From positions 1 to 64,000 of the forward strand of contig JAZQXT010000007.1 in assembly GCA_045633005.1 (NCBI GenBank): a DNA stretch of 64,000 nt. Reading direction: 5' to 3'. Position numbers and translations under genes: made by a program. How positions within the stretch are numbered: position 1 is the stretch's first letter; every line of letters begins with the position of its first letter. The notes under the pieces were generated by a model. That model was given only the letters and a program-made list of their open reading frames with translations. It was not told the DNA's origin and ran no database searches. The stretch comes from CAG-390 sp045633005. GTDB lineage: Bacteria; Bacillota; Clostridia; Oscillospirales; CAG-272. Below, piece after piece: positions 13,795 through 21,378 of the stretch.

Positions 13795-15027
13795 TTATTT
13801 GATTTTTCCGTCAGTGCAGAGTATTGTGTAGCTTCCTGTGCCTTCGTCCCATTCAGAGAGCCAGTCGCTTGGTTTTTGGATTGATAGCCATTCCGCCTTG
13901 GTGCCGCCGTAGTATATGGTGTTCATAGCGCTACAATTTCGGAAAGCTCCCCTGCCAATGCTTGTGATGCTGCTTGGAATTTTTATTTTGGTCAGTGACG
14001 TACAATTTTCAAACGCGCCCTCACCTATCTCTGTAACTCCGTAGGGAATTTCTAACTTTTTTAGTTCCTCGCAACCGCTGAAGGTCCAGTTGGCTATATT
14101 GCTAATGCCCCACGGAAGATCAACCTTTACAAGCGCTCGGCATCCGCTGAACGCGGCAACTCCGATGTTAGTAGTGCTGGCGGGAATATCAAGTTCGGGA
14201 AGAGAGGCACAATTGTAAAACGCGTAGTCACCGATCTGTTCAACGCGGTTCGGTATAATTGCATATGAAAGCATTGAGCAATAAGCGAAGGCGGCGTTTC
14301 CGATGCTTTTTAGACTGCTTGGTAGCGAGATCGCTTGGATATTTTCATCCTTGCAAAATTCACCGTCTGTGATAGCAGAAGTTCCCGTGGGGACGGTCAC
14401 TCTATTGAGATTGAATAGCGAGAAGGTGGATGGTACTTCCGTATCGAAGAACGTGCCTGTTTTGTTTTGGTAGTCTTCTATCTTCGTCCTCATGGACCTT
14501 CTACCATAATTCAGACGGCTTTTGACCGTGCCCTCTGCTACTCCTTGAAGCGCCGCTATTTCGCCTACGCTTTTTCCATCGTAGTAGTGTAGGATCAGCG
14601 CAGATGCCTGTTCCGGTGGAAGTGATTTTATCATATCGAGTATAATTTGCTTGGATTCCGCGCATGCGTAAGCTTTGTCGGGTTGAACGTCTTCGCTATT
14701 ATCAGCGATACCGTCAAGTACGCTTGCTCCGTCCTCGTCGCAATCGGCGGGGAGATCCCATCTTTTGCGAAAATACATAGCGCACATATTGTATACGATG
14801 TGGCGTGTCCACGAGATAAAAGCGAGAGGTGTGTGTAAGTTACATAGGTTTTTTACTATTTTAAGGCAGGCGCTTTGAGTAACGTCAGCGGCTACATCCT
14901 CGTTTTTTACGATGCTGAGCGCATAATTATAGATGTCGGAATAGCACCCCTCTATAAGTTTATCCATAGCTTGGGGCTCGTTCCTTTGCGCCGCTGTGAC
15001 AAGAGCTTCTATTTTTTCTTTTTTCAT
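13795..15027 (-). CDS. ECF-type sigma factor fused to BspA-type leucine-rich repeats
   Basis: 410 residues. Residues ~10-90 are sigma region 2 (YSDIYNYALSIVKNEDVAADVTQ, core-binding and -10 recognition) and ~123-180 region 4 (LPPEQASALILHYYDGKSV, EIAALQGVAEGTVKSRL, -35 recognition). A ~35-residue linker leads to about seven LRR_5 repeats (residues ~225-385; IGNAAFAYCSML, IGDYAFYNCASL, IGEGAFENCTSL, IGRGAFRNCSAM) ending in YYGGTKAEW. There is no signal peptide or membrane helix, so the repeats are cytoplasmic. These repeats are otherwise typical of surface proteins. It lies 17 bases after an ABC exporter gene and upstream of a lipoprotein with the same repeat type. No separate anti-sigma gene is seen; the repeat domain may be the sensory or inhibitory part (inference). 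Confidence 0.88.
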   Translation of the reverse strand: MKKEKIEALVTAAQRNEPQAMDKLIEGCYSDIYNYALSIVKNEDVAADVTQSACLKIVKNLCNLHTPLAFISWTRHIVYNMCAMYFRKRWDLPADCDEDGASVLDGIADNSEDVQPDKAYACAESKQIILDMIKSLPPEQASALILHYYDGKSVGEIAALQGVAEGTVKSRLNYGRRSMRTKIEDYQNKTGTFFDTEVPSTFSLFNLNRVTVPTGTSAITDGEFCKDENIQAISLPSSLKSIGNAAFAYCSMLSYAIIPNRVEQIGDYAFYNCASLPELDIPASTTNIGVAAFSGCRALVKVDLPWGISNIANWTFSGCEELKKLEIPYGVTEIGEGAFENCTSLTKIKIPSSITSIGRGAFRNCSAMNTIYYGGTKAEWLSIQKPSDWLSEWDEGTGSYTILCTDGKIK

Positions 15028-15044
15028 TTTCCTATTGTCCAGAT

Positions 15045-16913
15045 TTATGCAAACTGCGAGTTATAAAGCGAGGCGTAAAAGCCGCCCGCGGCAAGCAGAG
15101 TGGCGTGGTCGCCCTGCTCGATGACGTTTCCGTCCTTTACGACGAGGATAACGTCGGCGTTTTGTATCGTTGAGAGGCGGTGCGCTATTACGAAGCAGGT
15201 GCGCCCGTGCATAAGGCGGAGCATAGCCTCGCCTATCTGCTGTTCGGTGCGCGAGTCAACGTTTGATGTCGCCTCGTCAAGTATCAGCATCGGTGAGTCT
15301 GCAAGCATAGCTCGCGCTATGGTGATAAGCTGCTTTTGACCCTTTGAGATGCTTACTCCGTTGTCGGTCAGCACTGTGTCGTAGCCGTCGGGGAGCGAGT
15401 CGATAAAGGTATCTATTTTTGCTGCGCGTGCCGCCGCGATTATCTCCTCGCGCGTCGCGCCTTCTCTGCCGTAGGCAATATTTTCGGCAACCGTGCCGCC
15501 GAAAAGCCAAGTGTCCTGAAGCACCATCGTGTACGCGGCGCGAAGCGAGGCGCGCGTTATTTCGGGTATTGCCGTGCCGTCAATGCGTATCTCGCCGCTG
15601 TCAACGTCGTAAAAGCGCATCAAAAGATTGATTATCGTGGTCTTGCCCGCGCCCGTCGGTCCGACGATGGCAACGGTACTGCCGCGCTTGACGTTTAGCG
15701 TCAGGTTTTTGATTACCGTTTTTTCGGGCAGATAGCCGAATTTTACGTTTTCAAAATCCACCTCGCCCGTCACGTTCTCAAGCGTGCGCGCGTCGGGCGC
15801 GTCCTCGCGCTCGGGGGCTTCGTCAAGAATGCGGAATATTCTCTCTGCGGCGGCAAGCGCGGATTGCAGGTCAGCAAGTATGTTTGCAAACTCGTTTATG
15901 GGGCCCGAAAAGCGGCGCGAATACTGCACAAACGAGGAAAGGAAGCCAAGCTCGATGAAGAATACCGAGCTCGCGCCGACCACGCCCGTCAGCGAGAGCA
16001 TATAAAAGATGCCGCCGAGCATTATGATAAGGGAAATCGAAAGATTGTTTATGAAATTGACCGACGGGCCGATGGCGGCGCCGTGGTAGTCCGCCTCGTA
16101 GTAGGCGGCGCACGCCTCGGCGTTCTTTTCGTCGAATTTTGCCGAAATGGTAGCTTCTCTGCCGTAGGCGTGAATGGTCTTTTGCCCCGAAAGCATCTCC
16201 TCGGCGTAGCCGTTGAGCTCGCCAAGCTTTGCGCTGCGGCGGCGGAACAGCGGGCGCACCTTCGTGGTGCGGCGGCGTGCGATAAGCAGGGAGATGGGAA
16301 CGGTTATTACGAACACAAGCACGAGCACGGGGGAGATGGACAGCATCATCGCAACCGAGCCGACGACGGTAATTACGCTTGCACAGATCTGCAAAAGGTC
16401 GTGCGAAAGGGAAGTGTTTACCGTGTCAACATCGTAGGAAATGTGGCTTATTATGTCTCCCGTCTGGTGACGGTCAAAGTACCCTACGGGCAACGTCAGC
16501 AGATGCTCGAAAAGGTCGCGGCGCAAGGTGTACGTTATGCGCTGACCGAGCTTTACGAGCGTTAGGGCAAGCAAGAGCGAAAACAGCGCGGAAAGGACGT
16601 AAAATACTGCCATAAGCACGACGTAATACGTCGCCGTGGGGATGTCCACCTGACCTGCGCCCGGCTCTATTGCATTTATCGCAAGTCCCGAAAGCTTCGG
16701 TCCGAACAGCGCAAGCACGTTTGAGGATATCATAAGAACGAAGGCGACAAGCAGTATGAGCTTGTGCTTGAAAAGGTATTTTCCGAGGCACAAAAGCACC
16801 ATACGGCGTGTTTTCTTGTCAAGCTTTTTTGCCTTTTGTGAGTTGTTGGGATTTTTCTGCGTGCGGGGATCGGCAAGCATAGCCTTGCCGCCGCCAAAGC
16901 CTCCTCTATTCAA
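15045..16913 (-). CDS. ABC exporter half-transporter (canonical ATPase site)
   Basis: About 623 residues. Six-helix exporter membrane domain (residues ~45-330) and a C-terminal nucleotide-binding domain with Walker A GPTGAGKTT, Walker B MLILDEATSNVD (catalytic Glu present) and a degenerate signature ISKGQKQL. A GTG at 16922 also opens the frame, but TTG at 16913 has GGGAGG eight bases upstream and overlaps the upstream gene's end. It pairs with the preceding gene, whose Walker B is degenerate, giving a heterodimeric multidrug-type exporter as in BmrCD or TM287/288. The substrate is unknown; the MarR gene in front suggests a small-molecule inducer. Confidence 0.9.
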   Translation of the reverse strand: MNRGGFGGGKAMLADPRTQKNPNNSQKAKKLDKKTRRMVLLCLGKYLFKHKLILLVAFVLMISSNVLALFGPKLSGLAINAIEPGAGQVDIPTATYYVVLMAVFYVLSALFSLLLALTLVKLGQRITYTLRRDLFEHLLTLPVGYFDRHQTGDIISHISYDVDTVNTSLSHDLLQICASVITVVGSVAMMLSISPVLVLVFVITVPISLLIARRRTTKVRPLFRRRSAKLGELNGYAEEMLSGQKTIHAYGREATISAKFDEKNAEACAAYYEADYHGAAIGPSVNFINNLSISLIIMLGGIFYMLSLTGVVGASSVFFIELGFLSSFVQYSRRFSGPINEFANILADLQSALAAAERIFRILDEAPEREDAPDARTLENVTGEVDFENVKFGYLPEKTVIKNLTLNVKRGSTVAIVGPTGAGKTTIINLLMRFYDVDSGEIRIDGTAIPEITRASLRAAYTMVLQDTWLFGGTVAENIAYGREGATREEIIAAARAAKIDTFIDSLPDGYDTVLTDNGVSISKGQKQLITIARAMLADSPMLILDEATSNVDSRTEQQIGEAMLRLMHGRTCFVIAHRLSTIQNADVILVVKDGNVIEQGDHATLLAAGGFYASLYNSQFA

Positions 16914-18657
16914 GAATAGCACCTCCCAACTGTGACTCGCTTATTTCGCGGTATATGTCGCACGCGGCGAGAAGCTCCTCGTGCGAGCCGAGCGCAACTA
17001 TGCGCCCATCGTCGATTACGGCTATCTGCTCACAGCTCATTACGGAGCTTACTCTTTGCGCGACGATGAAGGTCGTCGTGCCCGAAAGCTCGCGCTCGAT
17101 AGCCGTTCGGAGCGCGGCGTCGGTCTTGTAATCAAGCGCGGAGCTTGAGTCGTCAAGGATAAGTATGCGCGGGCTTCCCGCTATGGCGCGGGCGATAAGC
17201 AGGCGTGGCTTTTGTCCGCCCGAAAGGTTTGCGCCCTTTGCCTCAAGCATATAGGAGTAGCCGCCCTCAAAGCTCTCAATGAAGTCCGCCGCTTGCGCTA
17301 TCTTCGCGGCGTGCTCTATCTCCTCGCGTGTGATATCTCTGCCGAAGCGGATGTTTTCTTCAATCGTGTCGGCAACGAGAAAATCATTCTGCATCGCCAC
17401 GCCGAAAAGGGAGTGAAGCTCCGCGTCGTCGATAGTGCGCACGTCCCTGCCGTCTATGCGCACACTTCCCGAATCCACGTCGTAAAAGCGCATAAGCAAG
17501 GAAATGACTGTGCTTTTGCCCGAGCCCGTCGCGCCGATTATGCCAAGGCGCGTTCCCGTCGGCACGGTAAAGTTTACGTCGTGCAGTATCGTTTTTTTGC
17601 CGTTGTAGGCAAAGCTTACGCCGTCAAACACCACGCCGCGCTCATCTCTTGCGGGGTATTCGTTTGCGGTCGCGGGGGGAAGCCCCTCCGAGGTGTCAAG
17701 CACTGCGCTTATGCGGCGGGCGGATGCGTTTGCCTTTGAGTAGATGACGAAAATGCGCGTGATGGACATCATCGCCATTGAAATAAGGGTGAAATACTGG
17801 ATAAATGCGATTATCTTACCGGGCTCGGTAAGTCCGCCGTTTACTCTGTACGCACCGACGAAAACCACCGCGACGAGTCCGAGGTTCATAAAAAGATTCA
17901 TTACGGGGTTGGTCGAGGACATTATGGAGTTGGTTCTGCCCTCAACGGCGGCAAGGGCGGCGTTTTCCGCATCGTAGCGGCGCTTTTCGTAGTCCGTTTT
18001 GGACAGCGCCTTGATAACGCGGATGCCCTGCGCATCCTCGCGCACTACTCTTATCATCGAGTCAACGGCTTTTTGCACGCGCGTGTACATCGGCAATCCC
18101 TTTGCGGTGATAAAATAAACGCTTACGAATATAAACGGAAGCACGCACGCCATAACGAGCGTCAGTACGCCGTCAAGCGTTGCGGTCAGCGCAAGTCCGC
18201 CGATAAGGAATATCGGTGCGCGAATGCCCATTCTTTGCAGGGTGTTTATGAAATTATGTATGTTGTAGGTGTCCGTGGTGAGTCGGCTCTCAAGGCTTGG
18301 CACGGTAAAAGCGTCGGTCTTTGCCGCCGAAAGGCGCATCGTGCGCGAGAAAAGGTCGCGGCGCACCTCGCGTGCCACGCCTGCGGCGTATTTTGCCGCC
18401 ATTCTGTTCGCAAATACGTTGCCGACGAGCGCGGCGGCGGCACAGCCGACCATAAGCGCCGCCCAACACGCTATTCTGCGGATAACGGCGTGGGTATCAA
18501 CGCTTGGCTCATCCGCAAGCGGACGGATGATGCCGTCGATTATGTAGCTGAGTATATACGGTATCGCAAGCTCGGAGAGGGTTGCAAGCACCTTCACCGT
18601 CAGCGACACCGACATCGCGCCCGCGTAGGGGCGCAGGTATTTCAGTATTTTTTTCAT
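16906..18657 (-). CDS. ABC exporter half-transporter (degenerate ATPase site)
   Basis: 583 residues, six-helix membrane domain (about 15-305) plus nucleotide-binding domain with Walker A GATGSGKST and good signature LSGGQKPRL, but Walker B ILILDDSSSALD, in which the catalytic glutamate is Asp. This is the usual asymmetric partner in heterodimeric exporters. The start codon overlaps the stop of the marR gene (ATGA), and its own end overlaps the start of the partner gene, so all three are translationally coupled and presumably made in fixed ratio. Confidence 0.9.
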   Translation of the reverse strand: MKKILKYLRPYAGAMSVSLTVKVLATLSELAIPYILSYIIDGIIRPLADEPSVDTHAVIRRIACWAALMVGCAAAALVGNVFANRMAAKYAAGVAREVRRDLFSRTMRLSAAKTDAFTVPSLESRLTTDTYNIHNFINTLQRMGIRAPIFLIGGLALTATLDGVLTLVMACVLPFIFVSVYFITAKGLPMYTRVQKAVDSMIRVVREDAQGIRVIKALSKTDYEKRRYDAENAALAAVEGRTNSIMSSTNPVMNLFMNLGLVAVVFVGAYRVNGGLTEPGKIIAFIQYFTLISMAMMSITRIFVIYSKANASARRISAVLDTSEGLPPATANEYPARDERGVVFDGVSFAYNGKKTILHDVNFTVPTGTRLGIIGATGSGKSTVISLLMRFYDVDSGSVRIDGRDVRTIDDAELHSLFGVAMQNDFLVADTIEENIRFGRDITREEIEHAAKIAQAADFIESFEGGYSYMLEAKGANLSGGQKPRLLIARAIAGSPRILILDDSSSALDYKTDAALRTAIERELSGTTTFIVAQRVSSVMSCEQIAVIDDGRIVALGSHEELLAACDIYREISESQLGGAILE

Positions 18658-19109
18658 TCGCGCTCTCCGTCCTGCCCGTTTTGCATTTTTCTTGCGTATT
18701 CCTTGGCATTTTTGGCGACGCGCGCCATCATTTCGCTGAATATTTCAAGCTCCTCGTCGGAAAAGCCGCGCGTGATGATGCCGTTCCACTCGTCGAGCAT
18801 CTCTCGGACGAGCGGGAGCGTGTCAAACGCCTTTTCCGTCGGGTAGACGAGCGTTACGCGCTTGTCCTCCTCGGAGCGCTCGCGCCTGACGTAGCCGTGT
18901 TTTTCAAGGTGCGCAAGACTGCGCGTTACGTTGCTCTTGTTTATAAAAAGCCGCTTGGCAATAGCCTCCTGCGAAATACCAGGATGGCGGCACACAGTAA
19001 AAATATAGGTGTGGTGGGATTCACCAAGGTCGGTGTCCTTTAGCCTCTCGGTGCGCCAAGCAGAGCCGCATCTGCTCGTTGAATTGATATATCTCATAAG
19101 CTTTGGCAT
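18654..19109 (-). CDS. MarR-family transcriptional regulator
   Basis: 151 residues from ATG 19109 (AAGGAG eleven bases upstream); longer in-frame starts lack a site and would read through the promoter. The winged helix-turn-helix is clear: ISQEAIAKRLFINKSNVTRSLAHLEKHGYVRRERSEEDKRV, shown here in parts (recognition helix NKSNVTRSLAHLE near residue 62, wing near 85). Flanking helices form the dimer interface. It is first in the exporter operon and probably autoregulates through the palindrome just downstream of the -10. The ligand is unknown. Confidence 0.9.
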   Translation of the reverse strand: MPKLMRYINSTSRCGSAWRTERLKDTDLGESHHTYIFTVCRHPGISQEAIAKRLFINKSNVTRSLAHLEKHGYVRRERSEEDKRVTLVYPTEKAFDTLPLVREMLDEWNGIITRGFSDEELEIFSEMMARVAKNAKEYARKMQNGQDGERE

Positions 19110-19136
19110 ATTTCTTCTCCTTAACAAAAAGATAAA

Positions 19137-19150
19137 GTTGCGTGCGCAAC
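19137..19150. promoter_or_regulatory. Candidate MarR operator
   Basis: GTTGCG-TG-CGCAAC is a perfect palindrome placed between the -10 box and the start codon, where a bound dimer would block transcription. Assignment to the adjacent MarR protein is by position. Confidence 0.65.
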
Positions 19151-19155
19151 AGTTT

Positions 19156-19184
19156 ATTATAACGCTAAAATAAGATATTGTCAA
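19156..19184 (-). promoter_or_regulatory. marR-exporter operon promoter
   Basis: On the minus strand TTGACA (19179-19184), 17-bp spacer, TATAAT (19156-19161): both hexamers are exact consensus, 47 bases upstream of the ATG. Confidence 0.9.
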
Positions 19185-19205
19185 TAATAACAGTAAATAA
19201 TATAT

Positions 19206-19237
19206 AAAAAGCATCCTCTCCGTGTGGGAGAGGATGC
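19206..19237 (-). terminator. Terminator of the first SGNH hydrolase gene
   Basis: GCATCCTCTCC/GGAGAGGATGC stem of 11 bp, followed on the minus strand by TTTTTATA. It lies nine bases after the stop codon. Confidence 0.9.
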
Positions 19238-19245
19238 AGAAAAGC

Positions 19246-21213
19246 TTATATTCTCTTGCGTTTCAGACTAAGTGCAACAGCCAATGCGGGAATTATGGCA
19301 AGTGCTACGGCAGAGCCACAGCCGCCGCTTGCCGCCGCCGTGGTGTCGGGAACGGTGGTTTCGGGAACGGTGGTGTCGGGCACGGTAGTCTCGGGAACGG
19401 TAGTTTCGGGAACGGTGGTGTCGGGAACGGTCGTTTCGGGAACGGTCGTGTCGGGTGCGGTAGTTTCGGGTGCGGTAGTTTCGGGAACGGTAGTGTCGGG
19501 TGCGGTAGTTTCGGGAATGGTAGTTTCGGGGAGCGTATATTTGCAGTCAGCGCAAACGCCGTTTGAAAAGCTATGCACAAGCTTTTCGCTCTCTGCGGAG
19601 CATACCGAGCATACCTTCCAATGTGCGTTTTCATTCGTCAGCCAAGCGCCTGAATAGCTGTGGTTGGTGGAAATGGGAAGCGTCTTAGTTTCAACCTTTG
19701 CACAGCCCGTACAGCTTCTGCTTGCCTCGCCCTCTGCTTTGCAGGTGGGCTCCTTTGTGTTTGTCCATTTGCCGTAGCTGTGCTCAAGGGTTATGACCTT
19801 TATGCAGGCGTTCTCGCTGCTGCGCTTCCAAAGGGGAACGTTAACGGCAACTGCGCCCTGCGGTGCTGTTATGTAGCCGTTTTTGCTGAATTCCGCATAA
19901 ACCTCGTCGGGCGATAGGCTTGCAATAACGCCGCTGCTTGAGAACCAAGTGACGCGGATGCCGTTTCTGCCGCCCTCATTTTCGCCCTTCGCGCCAAATG
20001 AGGTAGCAACTATTCTGTCGCCTGCCTTTATCTTCATAGTCAGCGAGTAGACGGTGGACGCCCACTTGCTTCCGTCATAATATTCGGGCTGGGGAGTCAT
20101 TTTTTGCCAAAGGTTAGTGTCGCCGCAGGCGGTAGCGGGGATGGTTTGGAGTCTTGAGCCGAGCGAAAACGCGCTTGACGCCGTTATCACAACGTCGCCT
20201 GTTACCTTGTCGATAGAAACAACGCCGTTCTTATAGTATTTAGCGGTAACGTCCTTGCCACCCATAGTAATGCTTACTGCGATATCTTCGCTTGAGGTTG
20301 CGGTGAGCGTTTCGGTGAACGGCTTGCCGTCAGATACGCCCTTGACATATCCAAGGCTTGCTTTTACGTCGGAGAGGGAGTGCTTTACGGTGTGAACGGT
20401 GCTCGCGCCCGCTTTTACGGTGCATTGCTCAAGCATTACCTTCATTACAGCGTCTGTAATAAGATCCATTCCTTCCTTATTGGGGTGGATACCGTCGGGC
20501 AGATGAGAGGTGCTTATGCCGCACGTAGTAAGGTCAACGTATGGAAGTCCGAAATGCTTACAAACGTCTATCATGGTTTTATTGCCGTTTGTGAGTTTGG
20601 TATTTGAGTAATAGCTCTTGGTGAAGGTGGGGAGCATAACGACGAGCTGTGCATCCGGATAAAAATGCTCGATGCGCATAATGGTGCTGACGAGTGCCTG
20701 AGAGAGCGATTTCCATTGGATCGTGGTGAGGTCGACCTCACGCGGAATTTTATTAGGGTCAAACGTGTCGACGTTGCTTAACTGACCGTAATCGTTCGTG
20801 CCGCCGAAAAGCAAAATAACGTCGGGTGTGCCGTTTGCGCCAAGGTTTTTGATGCGCTGTAGATTGCTTATAGAGGTTGCGTCGGTGGCGTTTTTCGCAT
20901 CGAGAGTCGTTCCGCGCCAGCTATCGTTTATACCAAGCTTTGCGCCGAGGCTTTCGATTACCTGCATCCACCAAGTGTGCTCAACGCCCGAAAAGAGATT
21001 GTCCTGCGGATAGCGCGCAAGGTGCTCAAGATTGTAGCCGTCCGCGGTGGGAATATATCCCGCGTAAGTGGAGATGCTGTCACCGAGGATGGATATTATC
21101 TTGCCGTTATAGTCAGACTCTTTGGATGCGGCGGTAGCGCCGACAGGCATTATCCCCGCGATAGCGGCGAGGAGCAGAATAAGGGTTGTAAGCGTCAAAA
21201 AAACTTTTTTCAT
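19246..21213 (-). CDS. Secreted SGNH/GDSL hydrolase with C-terminal GGCGS membrane anchor
   Basis: 655 residues from ATG 21213, which has AGGA upstream; an ATG at 21225 has no site. Signal peptide (about 1-30), then an SGNH esterase domain: block I ILGDSIS (nucleophile Ser), block III GGTND, block V DGIHPN (catalytic Asp/His). After residue ~280 come a beta-rich region, a carbohydrate-binding-like region, Cys/His-rich CxxC modules (HSYGKW..., CSVC, CADC), a PETTVPDTT repeat linker and a C-terminal GGCGS motif, hydrophobic helix and basic KRKRI tail. Likely acts outside the cell as an esterase on polysaccharide; the substrate is not known. It is a paralogue of the next gene upstream. Confidence 0.85.
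   Translation of the reverse strand: MKKVFLTLTTLILLLAAIAGIMPVGATAASKESDYNGKIISILGDSISTYAGYIPTADGYNLEHLARYPQDNLFSGVEHTWWMQVIESLGAKLGINDSWRGTTLDAKNATDATSISNLQRIKNLGANGTPDVILLFGGTNDYGQLSNVDTFDPNKIPREVDLTTIQWKSLSQALVSTIMRIEHFYPDAQLVVMLPTFTKSYYSNTKLTNGNKTMIDVCKHFGLPYVDLTTCGISTSHLPDGIHPNKEGMDLITDAVMKVMLEQCTVKAGASTVHTVKHSLSDVKASLGYVKGVSDGKPFTETLTATSSEDIAVSITMGGKDVTAKYYKNGVVSIDKVTGDVVITASSAFSLGSRLQTIPATACGDTNLWQKMTPQPEYYDGSKWASTVYSLTMKIKAGDRIVATSFGAKGENEGGRNGIRVTWFSSSGVIASLSPDEVYAEFSKNGYITAPQGAVAVNVPLWKRSSENACIKVITLEHSYGKWTNTKEPTCKAEGEASRSCTGCAKVETKTLPISTNHSYSGAWLTNENAHWKVCSVCSAESEKLVHSFSNGVCADCKYTLPETTIPETTAPDTTVPETTAPETTAPDTTVPETTVPDTTVPETTVPETTVPDTTVPETTVPDTTAAASGGCGSAVALAIIPALAVALSLKRKRI
19339..19530. 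repeat. 15-bp tandem repeat (PETTV/PDTTV linker coding)
   Basis: About a dozen 15-bp units of the form GTNGTNTCGGGNACG encode alternating TTVPE and TTVPD in the wall-spanning linker of the hydrolase. A shorter version is at about 21480-21560 in the paralogue. Confidence 0.8.
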
Positions 21214-21283
21214 GATTTTCCTCATTTCGTGCGTTCAAATTTGGAGACGATGCTTTACTATGCAGAGAAACGCCTATACTTTT

Positions 21284-21312
21284 ATTTTACATCTAACGGC
21301 AACCTTTGTCAA
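21284..21312 (-). promoter_or_regulatory. Promoter of the first SGNH hydrolase gene
   Basis: TTGACA (21307-21312), 17-bp spacer, TAAAAT (21284-21289) on the minus strand, downstream of the paralogue's terminator. This gene is therefore transcribed separately from its neighbour. Confidence 0.8.
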
Positions 21313-21338
21313 TGATAAAAACGCTTTTGCCGTATGCA

Positions 21339-21372
21339 AAAACGTCCTCTCCAAAAGCGGAGAGGACGTTTT
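21339..21372 (-). terminator. Terminator of the second SGNH hydrolase gene
   Basis: A 14-bp perfect stem (AAAACGTCCTCTCC with its complement), loop AAAAGC, starting seven bases after the stop codon. Confidence 0.9.
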
Positions 21373-21378
21373 CGGATT

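Noticed and set aside
16906..18657. Walker B Asp-Asp as an inactivating error
   Set aside because: The same substitution occurs in the second, independent pair and is the normal asymmetry of heterodimeric exporters.
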